Origin: VBCK01 sp035939615
Lineage (GTDB): Bacteria; Pseudomonadota; Gammaproteobacteria; Burkholderiales; Burkholderiaceae_F
Direction of reading: 5' to 3'
Assembly (NCBI GenBank): GCA_035939615.1
Contig: DASZFP010000108.1
Span: 1-35,412, forward strand
Length of the DNA: 35,412 nt
Shown here: piece after piece, positions 1-7,785 of the stretch
Layout of the letters: the number at the start of each line of letters is the position of its first letter
How positions within the stretch are numbered: position 1 is the first letter of the stretch
Notes under the pieces: model-generated
The model's database searches: none
What the model saw: the letters and a program-made list of their open reading frames with translations, nothing else
What the model was told of the DNA's origin: nothing
Program-made: the position numbers and the translations under genes

Positions 1-104
1 CAGATCGTCAGGCTCAGATCCGAAAGAACGAGCCTGAGCGTGCCACGCCGAACTTCGACGTGATCCAGGTTCAGCAGCGCGTGGGGTTCAACGGGCTTGG
101 ACAC
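1..104 (-). CDS. ABC-transporter ATP-binding protein, N-terminal fragment
   Basis: Only the first 34 codons or so are in the window; the gene runs off the left edge. From a GTG at 104 the minus strand reads MSKPVEPHALLNLDHVEV and then RRGTLRLVLSDLSLTI. This is the usual opening of an ABC ATPase: a first beta strand, an 'R-R-G' turn where the aromatic A-loop residue normally lies nearby, then a 'L-x-D-L-S-L-x-I' strand just before the Walker A loop. Walker A itself lies outside the window. A G-rich stretch (GGGGG) about 8 bases upstream can serve as ribosome binding site. The gene is divergent from ppk1, with 93 bp between the two starts. Subfamily and substrate cannot be told. The family call is an inference from a short stretch. 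Confidence 0.6.
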   Translation of the reverse strand, partial: MSKPVEPHALLNLDHVEVRRGTLRLVLSDLSLTI

Positions 105-197
105 GTCAGTTCGACCCCCGCCGCCTACAATGCGGACTCGATGCGGCCGGCAGCAGGCAAGGCCGCGGATTGTACGTCCCACCGATCCGAGGCAGTC
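105..197. promoter_or_regulatory. Divergent promoter region between the ABC gene and ppk1
   Basis: The 93 bp between the two divergent starts hold a TACAAT on each strand: plus strand 126-131 (toward ppk1) and minus strand 174-169 (toward the ABC gene). Both match the sigma-70 -10 consensus at five of six positions. The matching -35 hexamers are poor (ACGTCA at 103-108 for ppk1). No Pho-box repeat was recognised, so phosphate control of ppk1 is not supported by what I can see. Confidence 0.35.
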
Positions 198-2351
198 ATG
201 GAACGGCTAGATGCCATCACCACGGTGGCGGCCCGCCGAGGCCCGAACGGCAAGCCCGAGCGCGCGAGGGACGCCTTCGTAGCGCCGCTGGCGCGCTTCC
301 TGGACCGGGAGCTGTCGCACCTGGCGTTCAACGAGCGCGTGCTGGCGCTGACCGAGCGCGCCTCGGTTCCGCTGGCCGAACGGCTGCGCTACGTGTGCAT
401 CGTGTCGTCCAACCTGGACGAGTTCTTCGAAATCCGCATTTCGGAACTGATGGGCGAAATGCGCGAGTCGGGCGGGATCAACCAGGCCTCGCCGTTGTGG
501 GAGTCGTTCGCACACATCGCCGAGCGGGCCCACGCTCTGGTGGATCGCCAATACCGGATCTACAACGAGCAGATCATGCCGGCCCTGGCGCGAGCGCGCA
601 TCGTCGTGCTGAGCCATTCGAAGCGCAGCGCCGCGCAGCGGGCCTGGGTCAAGGAGTACTTCGAGCGCGAGGTGCGCCCGCTGCTGTCGCCGATCGGGCT
701 GGATCCGGCCCACCCTTTTCCGCAGGTGATGAACAAGACGCTGAACTTCATCGTTCAGCTGAACGGCAAGGACGCATTCGGGCGCCCGGGAACGATTGCC
801 ATTGTCAAGGTGCCGCGGGTGCTGCCGCGCGTGATTCCGCTGCCTTCGCGCCTGACGCCCCAGCGGCAGGCGTTCGTGCTGCTGTCCTCGGTGATCCGCG
901 CGCACCTGGCGGATCTGTTTCCGCGGCGCGGCGTGGCGGGCTTTTCGCAGTTCCGGGTCACGCGCGACTCGGAGCTGTGGGTCGACGAACGCGAGGTGTC
1001 CGACCTGCGCCACGCGCTGCAGGTCGAACTCACGCAGCGCCATTTCGGCAACGCGGTGCGCCTGGAGGTGCTGCGGACCTGCCCGGACGCGCTCGAGCTG
1101 CTGCTGCGCGAGCAGTTCCAGCTGCCTGCGCAGGCCGTCTACCGGGTGGCCGGGCCGGTCAATCTGGTGCGGCTGAACCAGCTGGTCGACCACCTGAATC
1201 GCGCCGAGCACCGCTTCCCGCCGCTGGTGCCGGCCTGGCCGGAGCAGGTCGCGCAGGGCTCGGACCTGTTCGAGGCGATACGCCGCGGCGACATCCTGCT
1301 GCACCACCCGTTCGAGAGCTTCGAGCCGGTGGTCGAGTTCCTGCGGCAGGCGGTGGCCGACCCGAAAGTGGTCGCCATCCGGATGACGCTGTACCGCACC
1401 GGCACCGGCTCGGTGCTGGTGGATCTGCTGGAGGAGGCGGCGCGTCAGGGCAAGGAGGTGACGGTCGTGGTCGAGCTGAAGGCGCGCTTCGACGAGGAGG
1501 CCAACATCAACGTGGCCGAGCGCCTGGAAGCGGTCGGGGCCCAGATCGTGTACGGCTTGGTTGGCCTCAAGACGCACGCGAAGCTGCTGCTGGTGCTGCG
1601 CCGCGAGTCCTCGCGGGGACGGGAACGCCTGATGCGTTATGCCCACCTGGGCACCGGCAACTATCACCCGACCACGACCAAGCTGTACACGGACTTCGGC
1701 ATGCTGACCGCGCACAGCGGCATGTGCACCGACGTCGAACGCGTGTTCATGCACCTGACCAGCCTGACCCGGGTCGAGCGGCTCACGCACCTGTGGCTGG
1801 CGCCGTTCACGCTGCACAAGCGCAACCTGGGGGCGATCGCCAACGAGGCGCGGCTGGCGCGTGCCGGCAAGCCGGCGCGCATCATCGCCAAGGTCAACGC
1901 GCTGGTCGACGAGGCGACCATCAATGCGCTGTACGAGGCCTCCAGCGCTGGCGTCCGGATCGATTTGATCGTGCGGGGCGCCTGCTCGCTGCGCCCCGGC
2001 GTCAAGGGGCTGTCGGACAACATCCAGGTGCGCTCGGTGATCGGTCGGTTCCTGGAGCATCACCGGATCTACTACTACGGTGCCGGCGGCAAGGAATCGG
2101 TCTATCTGGCCAGCGCCGACTGGATGGGACGCAACCTGTTCCGGCGGATCGAGGTGGCATTCCCGGTGCTGGACCCCAGGTTGAAGCGGCGCGTGATCGA
2201 CGAGGGTCTGCGCCCTTACCTGGACGACACGGCCGAGGCCTGGACGCTGCTGGCATCGGGCGAATACGCGCCGCCCCGGCAGGTCGCAACCGGACCAAGC
2301 GCCCAGCGCAGACTGCTCGCCCTGCTGACGCACCCCGACGAACAGCGCTGA
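198..2351 (+). CDS. ppk1: Polyphosphate kinase 1
   Basis: Ppk1 reversibly transfers the gamma-phosphate of ATP onto inorganic polyphosphate. The protein is 717 aa, the family's usual length. The N domain begins around FLDRELSHLAFNERVL, followed by SSNLDEFFEIR. The two catalytic histidines of the phospholipase-D-like C domains are visible: His460 in LKTHAK (the autophosphorylated residue, E. coli His435) and His621 in FLEHHRIYYYG (E. coli His592). The ATG at 198 is chosen because homology begins soon after it. The same frame stays open upstream to the window edge, but that part overlaps the divergent ABC gene and looks non-coding. sixA follows after 10 bp, so the two are probably one operon. 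Confidence 0.96.
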   Translation: MERLDAITTVAARRGPNGKPERARDAFVAPLARFLDRELSHLAFNERVLALTERASVPLAERLRYVCIVSSNLDEFFEIRISELMGEMRESGGINQASPLWESFAHIAERAHALVDRQYRIYNEQIMPALARARIVVLSHSKRSAAQRAWVKEYFEREVRPLLSPIGLDPAHPFPQVMNKTLNFIVQLNGKDAFGRPGTIAIVKVPRVLPRVIPLPSRLTPQRQAFVLLSSVIRAHLADLFPRRGVAGFSQFRVTRDSELWVDEREVSDLRHALQVELTQRHFGNAVRLEVLRTCPDALELLLREQFQLPAQAVYRVAGPVNLVRLNQLVDHLNRAEHRFPPLVPAWPEQVAQGSDLFEAIRRGDILLHHPFESFEPVVEFLRQAVADPKVVAIRMTLYRTGTGSVLVDLLEEAARQGKEVTVVVELKARFDEEANINVAERLEAVGAQIVYGLVGLKTHAKLLLVLRRESSRGRERLMRYAHLGTGNYHPTTTKLYTDFGMLTAHSGMCTDVERVFMHLTSLTRVERLTHLWLAPFTLHKRNLGAIANEARLARAGKPARIIAKVNALVDEATINALYEASSAGVRIDLIVRGACSLRPGVKGLSDNIQVRSVIGRFLEHHRIYYYGAGGKESVYLASADWMGRNLFRRIEVAFPVLDPRLKRRVIDEGLRPYLDDTAEAWTLLASGEYAPPRQVATGPSAQRRLLALLTHPDEQR

Positions 2352-2361
2352 GAGCGGACTC

Positions 2362-2826
2362 GTGGAATTGATCCTTTGGCGCCATGCGGAGGCCGAACCG
2401 GGCGAGCCCGACCTGGGGCGGCGATTGAGCGCCAAGGGCGAGAAGCAGGCCCGGCGGATGGCCGAATGGCTGCACAGCCGGCTGCCGGATTCGGCCCGCA
2501 TCCTGGCCAGTCCGGCCACGCGGGCACAGCAGACCGCGCGCGCGCTGGCCGACCTGTCGCGCCGCAAGTTCAAGACGCTCGAGCAGATTGCGCCCGGCGC
2601 CACCGCCGAGGAACTGCTGGCGGCAGTGGGATGGCCCGGGTCGCGCTCTCCCATCGTCGCGGTCGGCCATCAGCCGACGCTGGGCCTGGCGGTCAGCCGC
2701 CTGCTGGCGGGCGCAGAGCGCCCCTGGCCGGTCAAAAAGGCCGCGGTCTGGTGGCTCAGCTCCAGCGACAGCGACGGCCTGGAGCAGGCGGTGCTGCGCG
2801 CCGTGATCAACCCCGATCTGGCCTGA
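2362..2826 (+). CDS. sixA: Phosphohistidine phosphatase SixA
   Basis: A 154-aa single-domain member of the histidine phosphatase (RHG) superfamily. The phosphate pocket is visible as Arg7-His8 in LILWRHAE, Arg54 in SPATRAQQTA and the second catalytic His103 in VAVGHQPTLG. SixA of E. coli removes phosphate from histidine in the ArcB phosphotransfer domain and acts on nitrogen-PTS NPr. The start is a GTG at 2362, 10 bp after ppk1, with AGAGCGGA just upstream. Co-transcription with ppk1 is likely. Ppk1 works through a phosphohistidine intermediate, so an interaction is conceivable, but nothing in the sequence shows it. Confidence 0.9.
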   Translation: MELILWRHAEAEPGEPDLGRRLSAKGEKQARRMAEWLHSRLPDSARILASPATRAQQTARALADLSRRKFKTLEQIAPGATAEELLAAVGWPGSRSPIVAVGHQPTLGLAVSRLLAGAERPWPVKKAAVWWLSSSDSDGLEQAVLRAVINPDLA

Positions 2827-2976
2827 TCGCGCTCGGCCGTCGGCGGTCCCCGACAGGGCCGTGGGGAATGCCGGAATTGTTGTCGAATCGTTGCACTTTT
2901 TCCGGGCGCTGTGGTCATGCGCGCGTCTACATTGCTCCCGACCCATTGCATGTGCCGAAAGCGGCGAGGAATTTCG

Positions 2977-4071
2977 ATGCGATTCAAAGACTGGCCGATC
3001 GCGGCGCGCATCTGGAGCGCGGTCGGCGTCACGATGGTCTCGTTTACGGTGGCGGCCGTACTGGCGCTGTCCGATCGGAGCGGCGGCTGGTGGACGCTGA
3101 TCGCTCTACTGGCGGTCGCGGCGCTCGTGAGCTGCCTGGCCGGATGGATCGTCGCAGCCGGCATCGTGAAGCCGTTCCACCTGGCCGTGGACGCAGCGGT
3201 GGCCATCGCGCGGGGTCAACTGGACCAAAAGATCACGTCGGACACCCGCGACGAGCTGGGCTGGCTGCTGCACGAGCTCAGGCAGATGCAAAAGAGCCTG
3301 GTCAAGTCGGTCACCGGGATCCGCACCGCGGCCGAGGCGATCAACGTGGCCGCCGGCGAGATCGTCAGCGGCAGCGCCAATCTGTCCTCTCGCACCGAGA
3401 CCCAGGCGGCCTCGCTGCAGCAGGCGTCCGGATCGATGGATGAGCTCACCTCGACCGTGCGGCACAACGCCGAGCAGGCGCGCTCGGTCAACCAGCTGGT
3501 CGGTTCAGCGGCCGAGGTGGCCATGCGGGGCGGCAACGTCGTCTCCGAGGTGGTGCGTACCATGAGCGACATCAACGCAAGCGCGGGGCGCATTGTCGAC
3601 ATCATCAGCGTGATCGACGGCATCGCCTTCCAGACCAACATCCTGGCGCTGAACGCCGCGGTCGAAGCGGCGCGTGCCGGCGAACAGGGACGCGGCTTCG
3701 CGGTCGTGGCGGCCGAGGTGCGCAGCCTGGCGCAACGCAGCGCCACCGCCGCCAAGGAGATCAAGGCGCTGATCAGCGACTCGGTCGAGAAGATCGGCGC
3801 CGGCGCCCGCCTGGTGGACTCGGCCGGGGAAACGATGGGCGAGATCGTCAACAGCGTGACTCAGGTGAGCGGGATCATGCAGGAGCTGGCCGATGCCGGG
3901 CTGTCGCAGAGCGGCGGCATCGAGCGCATCGGCTCGACCGTCACGCAGATGGAGCAGACGACCCAGCAGAATGCCGCGATGGCCGAACAGGCCGCCGCCG
4001 CCGCGCAGTCGATGCAGGAACAGGCCGCCGCGCTGACGCAGATCGTGGCGCAGTTCAGGCTGGCGGCGTGA
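2977..4071 (+). CDS. Methyl-accepting chemotaxis protein without a periplasmic sensor domain
   Basis: A 364-aa chemoreceptor. Two hydrophobic helices (about residues 13-32 and 38-63) are separated by only about six residues, so there is essentially no periplasmic ligand-binding domain. A HAMP-like region follows (about 63-115), then a long coiled coil. The hairpin tip matches the family consensus (FQTNILALNAAVEAARAGEQ, about 218-237, then GRGFAVVAAEVRSLAQRS). No NWETF-type pentapeptide for CheR/CheB docking is present at the C-terminus. The ATG at 2977 is preceded by GAGGA six bases upstream; an earlier in-frame GTG at 2911 has no such site. The 150 bp upstream hold no sigma-28 promoter that I recognise. 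It may sense membrane state or a partner protein; the ligand is unknown. Confidence 0.9.
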   Translation: MRFKDWPIAARIWSAVGVTMVSFTVAAVLALSDRSGGWWTLIALLAVAALVSCLAGWIVAAGIVKPFHLAVDAAVAIARGQLDQKITSDTRDELGWLLHELRQMQKSLVKSVTGIRTAAEAINVAAGEIVSGSANLSSRTETQAASLQQASGSMDELTSTVRHNAEQARSVNQLVGSAAEVAMRGGNVVSEVVRTMSDINASAGRIVDIISVIDGIAFQTNILALNAAVEAARAGEQGRGFAVVAAEVRSLAQRSATAAKEIKALISDSVEKIGAGARLVDSAGETMGEIVNSVTQVSGIMQELADAGLSQSGGIERIGSTVTQMEQTTQQNAAMAEQAAAAAQSMQEQAAALTQIVAQFRLAA

Positions 4072-4077
4072 AGAGAA

Positions 4078-4102
4078 CGAGGGGGCTCGGCTGGCCCCCT
4101 CG
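4078..4102. terminator. Hairpin between convergent MCP and ppx genes
   Basis: A perfect 9-bp inverted repeat, CGAGGGGGC (4078-4086) and GCCCCCTCG (4094-4102), with a 7-base loop. It lies 6 bp after the chemoreceptor stop and 62 bp before the ppx stop on the other strand. There is no T-tract on either side, so if it is a terminator it is not a canonical intrinsic one. It could block read-through from both directions. Confidence 0.55.
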
Positions 4103-4164
4103 TGCTCCCCCAGCCGATGTGAACGGCTGATCACAAGCGGTAGCAGCAGTTCCTCAGGATCGAA

Positions 4165-5628
4165 CTAATCGAGCTCGCGGATCGCAAAGCGCACGCCGAC
4201 CCGCTGCCACTGTTCCGACTCTTCCTCGAGCAGGTGGCGCGTCAGTGGATGCTGGTCGAGCCACGCGTGGTCCAGCGCCAGCTCGATGGCGCGCGCAAAG
4301 CGCAGCGTCCATCGTTCGCAGCCGGCGTCGCGGCGGGCATGGTTCAGGATCACGGCCAGCCGCAGGGCCAGCAGCGCCGCCGCCCGTTCGGAATCCTCCA
4401 GCAGCGCCGACACCTTTTTCAGGTTGCCGCGTTGCCCCAGCACCAGTTCGGCGATGTTCTTCTGGTCCGAGGTCGAAAAGCCGGGCAGGTCCCCGTGCTC
4501 GATCAGGTAGGCCGAGTGCTTGTGGTAGTCCCCGTGCGACACCGCCGAGCCGACTTCGTGCAGCTGGGCCGCCCGCAGCAGGCTCTTGAGGGACTCCTCG
4601 CCGGCACCCGGCGCCACGGCACGGAAAAGGCCGAGCGCCGTCTGGGCAACTCGCTCGGCCTGCGCGCGGTCGACGCCGAAGCGCAACTGCCAGCGGTCGA
4701 CCGTGGCGTCGCGGATGTCGTGGCTCTCGCGCCGCCCCAGCAGGTCGTACAGCACGCCGAGGCGTAAACCGCCCTTGGCGGTGCGCAACTCCTGCAGACC
4801 AAAGGTCTCGAAAATCGCCACCAGAACCGCCACGCCCCCGGCCAGCACGGCGGCCCGTTCCTGCTTGAGGCCATCGAAGCGCACCCGGCGCACGTCGCCG
4901 GCCGCCAGCAGCGCCTGCCGCAGCCGCGCCAATCCGGACGGCGTGATGGTGCCGTCGGTCCAGCCTTGATCGCGCAACACGAGGGAGACGGCCCCGATCG
5001 TTCCGCTGGTGCCATAGGCCTCATCCCAGCGGCCCCGGCCGAAGAAGGCCTGGGCCTCCTCGAAGTCGGCCTCGCAGGCGACCTGGGCGCGCCGCAGCGA
5101 GGCCCGATCGATCACGCCGTCCGGGAAGAACTTCAGCGTAACGTTCAGGCAGCCGATCTTGAACGACTCGGCCTTGTCGGCCTCGAACGTGCGCCCGACG
5201 ATCACTTCGCTGGAGGCCCCTCCGATGTCGACCACCAGACGCCGCTTCTGGCTCGGCGCCAGGGAATGCATGCAGCCTTCGAACACCAGCCGCGCCTCCT
5301 CGCGGCCCGAGATGATCTCGATCGGAAATCCCAGCGCGTGCTGGCCTTCGAGCAGGAACTCATCCCCGTTCAACGCCTGCCGCAAGGTCTGTGTTCCAAC
5401 CGCGCGCACGTGCGAGGCGGGCATGCCGCGCAGCCGCTCGTTGATCCTGGCCAGGCAGTCGCTGGCGGTCTCGATGGCCTTCTTGGACAGGTGATTGTCC
5501 GCGTCCAGCCCGGCCGCCAGACGGACGATTTCCTTCCAGTAGCCGCGCCGCTCGATGTGTGAGCCGTCGGCGCGCCCGATCTCCAGGCGGAAGCTGTTGG
5601 AGCCGACGTCGACCGCAGCAAGCAGCAT
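4165..5628 (-). CDS. ppx: Exopolyphosphatase Ppx/GppA family
   Basis: A 487-aa enzyme that releases orthophosphate processively from polyphosphate ends; relatives also hydrolyse pppGpp. The ASKHA-fold phosphate loops are clear: AAVDVGSNSFRLEIGR (residues 4-19) and VVDIGGASSEVIVG (132-145), with the catalytic-region motif ISGREEARLVFEG (106-118). The C-terminal half has the HD-like helical domain (LHEVGSAVSHGDYHKHSAY, about 356-374). The ATG at 5628 is chosen because MLLAAVDVGSNSF is the typical start; the open frame extends upstream but would run over ftsY. It begins 8 bp after the ftsY stop, so the two are probably co-transcribed. It converges on the ppk1-sixA-MCP unit, placing synthesis and breakdown of polyphosphate close together. 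GppA activity cannot be excluded. Confidence 0.93.
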   Translation of the reverse strand: MLLAAVDVGSNSFRLEIGRADGSHIERRGYWKEIVRLAAGLDADNHLSKKAIETASDCLARINERLRGMPASHVRAVGTQTLRQALNGDEFLLEGQHALGFPIEIISGREEARLVFEGCMHSLAPSQKRRLVVDIGGASSEVIVGRTFEADKAESFKIGCLNVTLKFFPDGVIDRASLRRAQVACEADFEEAQAFFGRGRWDEAYGTSGTIGAVSLVLRDQGWTDGTITPSGLARLRQALLAAGDVRRVRFDGLKQERAAVLAGGVAVLVAIFETFGLQELRTAKGGLRLGVLYDLLGRRESHDIRDATVDRWQLRFGVDRAQAERVAQTALGLFRAVAPGAGEESLKSLLRAAQLHEVGSAVSHGDYHKHSAYLIEHGDLPGFSTSDQKNIAELVLGQRGNLKKVSALLEDSERAAALLALRLAVILNHARRDAGCERWTLRFARAIELALDHAWLDQHPLTRHLLEEESEQWQRVGVRFAIRELD

Positions 5629-5636
5629 GTCGTTGG

Positions 5637-6548
5637 CTACGTCCCGATCAGGGCTTCGGCGAACTGGCGAGCCGAAAACGGCTGCAGGTCCTGCGGCTGC
5701 TCGCCCACGCCCAGGAACAGGATCGGCAGGGGACGCTCGCGCGCCAGCGCGGCGATCACGCCGCCCTTGGCGGTGCCGTCCAGCTTGGTGACGATCAGCC
5801 CGGTCAACCCGATGGCCTGGTCGAATGCGCGCACTTGCGCCAGCACATTCTGCCCGTTGGTCCCGTCGATCACCAGAACGACCTCGTGCGGAGCGCCCTC
5901 CTGGCCCTTGGCGATCGCCCGCTTGATGCGCCTGAGTTCCTCCATCAGATGGGCCTGGGTCGGAAGGCGGCCGGCCGTGTCGGCGATCAGCACGTCGACC
6001 GAACGGGCCCGCGCCGCCGCAACCGAATCGAAGATCACGGCCGCCGGATCGCCGCTGGCCTGCGAAATCACCTCCACCCCATTGCGCTGGCCCCAGATCT
6101 GCAGTTGTTCGCGCGCCGCCGCGCGGAACGTGTCGCCCGCCGCCAGCAGCACCTTGAGGTGGCGCGCGGCGAACCAGTGCGCGAGCTTTCCAATGGTGGT
6201 GGTCTTGCCGCTGCCGTTGACACCGACCACCATCAGCACGCACGGGCGCTGCTCGGGCAGCACCAGGGCCCGCTCGGACGGCGCCAGCAGAGCAGTGAGC
6301 TCCTCGCGCAGCGCCGCCCGGACCGTCTCCGCGCTGGCCGCCTCGCGCCGGCCGAGCCGCGCACGCACCCGCTGCAGCAGCAGCTGCGCGGCCGGCACCC
6401 CGGCGTCGGCCCTCACCAGAGTCGCCTCGAGCTCCTCGAGCAGCGCCTCGTCGACCCGGGCCGACGACAGCAGCCCGACCAGGCTGGAGCGCGTCTTGGC
6501 CAGGCCTTGCCCGAGCCGCGCCAGCCAGCCCTGATCTTCATCGGTCAT
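5637..6548 (-). CDS. ftsY: Signal recognition particle receptor FtsY
   Basis: The 303-aa SRP-receptor GTPase that docks SRP-ribosome complexes at the inner membrane. It has an N-terminal four-helix N domain (about 1-95) and the G domain: GVNGSGKTTT (109-118), DTFRAAA (139-145), DTAGR (190-194) and TKLDG (254-258). The closing motif GVGEQPQDLQPF (280-291) is the FtsY/Ffh signature. It lacks the long acidic A domain of E. coli FtsY and starts almost directly with the N domain, as in many other bacteria. The ATG at 6548 is preferred; an in-frame TTG at 6557 would add three residues. It is divergent from rsmD, with 50 bp between the starts; a GATAAT lies on the minus strand just upstream but without a good -35. 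ppx follows 8 bp downstream. Confidence 0.96.
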   Translation of the reverse strand: MTDEDQGWLARLGQGLAKTRSSLVGLLSSARVDEALLEELEATLVRADAGVPAAQLLLQRVRARLGRREAASAETVRAALREELTALLAPSERALVLPEQRPCVLMVVGVNGSGKTTTIGKLAHWFAARHLKVLLAAGDTFRAAAREQLQIWGQRNGVEVISQASGDPAAVIFDSVAAARARSVDVLIADTAGRLPTQAHLMEELRRIKRAIAKGQEGAPHEVVLVIDGTNGQNVLAQVRAFDQAIGLTGLIVTKLDGTAKGGVIAALARERPLPILFLGVGEQPQDLQPFSARQFAEALIGT

Positions 6549-6598
6549 TTTCTGCAATTATCCGGCTGCGGCCGCGCTTGGCAGTGTAGAGGATCGTG

Positions 6599-7198
6599 GT
6601 GGCGCGATCGAATTTGAATGGCTTGATCCATGCACCAAACCGGATCCGCATCATCGCGGGCCGCTATCGGCGCACGCCCATCGCGGTGGCCGATCGCGCC
6701 CAGCTGCGCCCGACGCCGGACCGGGTGCGCGAGACGCTGTTCAACTGGCTGTCGCACCTGCACCCCGACCTGGCCGGCAGCCGCGGGCTGGACCTGTTTG
6801 CCGGCACCGGCGCGCTCGGCTTCGAGCTGGCCTCGCGCGGAGCGCGCCAAGTGCTGCTGGTCGAGCGCGATGCAGCGCTGGTGCAACGGCTGACCGCGCT
6901 GCGCGATCGCCTGGGCGCCCACGAGGTCCAGGTGATCCGGGGCGATGCGATCGAGGTGGCCCGGCGCCTGCCAACGGCCTCGTTCGACCTGATCTTCATC
7001 GATCCACCCTACGGGGAACCACTACTGATGCCGGCGCTGTCGGCCGCCCGCGGCCTGCTGGCTGCGGGCGGGTCGATCTATGCGGAGGCCGCATCCGGGC
7101 TTAAGGAAGTCGACCTGCAGCCGCTCGGCCTGCAGTCGATCCGGTCCGGCCGGGCCGGGCGCGTCCATTTTCATTTGCTGGGTTTGCAACACTCCTGA
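6599..7198 (+). CDS. rsmD: 16S rRNA (guanine966-N2)-methyltransferase RsmD
   Basis: A 199-aa SAM-dependent enzyme that methylates G966 of 16S rRNA. The N-terminal basic strand NRIRIIAGRYRRTPIAV and the following LRPTPDRVRETLFNWL are signature features. The SAM loop is LDLFAGTGALGFE (64-76), and the catalytic IDPPY is at 134-138. Two adjacent GTG codons (6596 and 6599) could start it; 6599 is chosen because AGAGGA lies five bases before it. It is divergent from ftsY and 44 bp ahead of coaD, an arrangement common in proteobacteria. Confidence 0.94.
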   Translation: MARSNLNGLIHAPNRIRIIAGRYRRTPIAVADRAQLRPTPDRVRETLFNWLSHLHPDLAGSRGLDLFAGTGALGFELASRGARQVLLVERDAALVQRLTALRDRLGAHEVQVIRGDAIEVARRLPTASFDLIFIDPPYGEPLLMPALSAARGLLAAGGSIYAEAASGLKEVDLQPLGLQSIRSGRAGRVHFHLLGLQHS

Positions 7199-7204
7199 AA
7201 TAAT
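7175..7204 (+). promoter_or_regulatory. Possible sigma-70 promoter for coaD
   Basis: TTGCTG (7175-7180) and AATAAT (7199-7204) are separated by 18 bp and overlap the end of rsmD. The -10 matches five of six consensus positions, the -35 only three. Initiation here would give a leader of about 30 bases before coaD. coaD may instead depend only on read-through from rsmD. Confidence 0.3.
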
Positions 7205-7242
7205 GGCGCGTTTTTTCTGCCCCACGAACCGGAGCCGGTCGG

Positions 7243-7752
7243 ATGTCGATCGTGATCGCTGTTTACCCGGGAACGTTCGACCCCCTGACGCGCGGTCACG
7301 AGGATCTGGTGCGCCGGGCCGCGGGGCTGTTCGCCAAGCTGATCGTGGGGGTCGCGGACAGCTCGGCCAAGCATCCGGTTTTCACGCTGGAGGAGCGCAT
7401 CGAGATCGCGCGCGAAGTGCTCGGCCATTATCCGAATGTCGAGGTGGTCGGCTTTCGCGGTCTGCTGAAGGACTTCGCCCGCGAACAGGACGCCCGGGTG
7501 ATCCTGCGCGGGCTGCGCGCCGTGTCCGACTTCGAGTACGAATTCCAGATGGCGGGCATGAACCGCTACCTGTTACCCGACGTCGAAACGATGTTCCTGA
7601 CGCCGGCGGATCAGTACCAGTTCATCTCCGGCTCGATCGTGCGGGAGATTGCGATGCTGGGAGGCGACGTCAGCAAGTTCGTGTTTCCCTCGGTCGAGCG
7701 CTGGCTGAAGAACAAGGTTTCACAGCTCGGCGGCCCGCCCGCGGCGCCGTAG
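7243..7752 (+). CDS. coaD: Phosphopantetheine adenylyltransferase
   Basis: CoaD (169 aa) catalyses the fourth step of coenzyme A synthesis, joining 4'-phosphopantetheine and ATP to give dephospho-CoA. It is a nucleotidyltransferase with the T/HxGH motif GTFDPLTRGHEDL (His19), the substrate loop RGLRAVSDFEYEFQMAGMNR (89-108) and the ISSTxxR-type motif ISGSIVRE (128-135). The ATG at 7243 is preceded by GGAG eight bases upstream. Length and motifs are normal. It ends 33 bp from the convergent gene at 7786. Confidence 0.96.
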   Translation: MSIVIAVYPGTFDPLTRGHEDLVRRAAGLFAKLIVGVADSSAKHPVFTLEERIEIAREVLGHYPNVEVVGFRGLLKDFAREQDARVILRGLRAVSDFEYEFQMAGMNRYLLPDVETMFLTPADQYQFISGSIVREIAMLGGDVSKFVFPSVERWLKNKVSQLGGPPAAP

Positions 7753-7761
7753 AGAACGGCG
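7745..7761. terminator. Short hairpin at the end of coaD
   Basis: CGCCGT (7745-7750) and ACGGCG (7756-7761) can form a 6-bp stem with a 5-base loop that contains part of the coaD stop codon. It lies between convergent genes, a fitting place for a terminator, but it is short and has no T-tract. It may be chance in GC-rich DNA. Confidence 0.25.
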
Positions 7762-7785
7762 GGCGGGAACCGCACCCCACCCGGC

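Noticed and set aside
60..197. A 46-residue N-terminal extension of Ppk1 from a GTG at 60
   Set aside because: It overlaps the divergent ABC ATPase coding region and its promoter region, and its residues do not resemble Ppk1.
207..2654. An 815-codon open frame on the minus strand opposite ppk1 and sixA
   Set aside because: It lies fully antisense to two clearly recognised genes and its translation has no family features. Long antisense frames are expected in DNA this rich in GC.
4165..6243. A 692-codon frame that would extend Ppx far upstream
   Set aside because: The extra N-terminal part overlaps ftsY in another frame and is not protein-like. Ppx starts naturally at MLLAAVDVGSNSF.
7022..7225. 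A minus-strand small gene opposite the end of rsmD
   Set aside because: It is antisense to the conserved C-terminus of RsmD and has no ribosome binding site or recognisable product.
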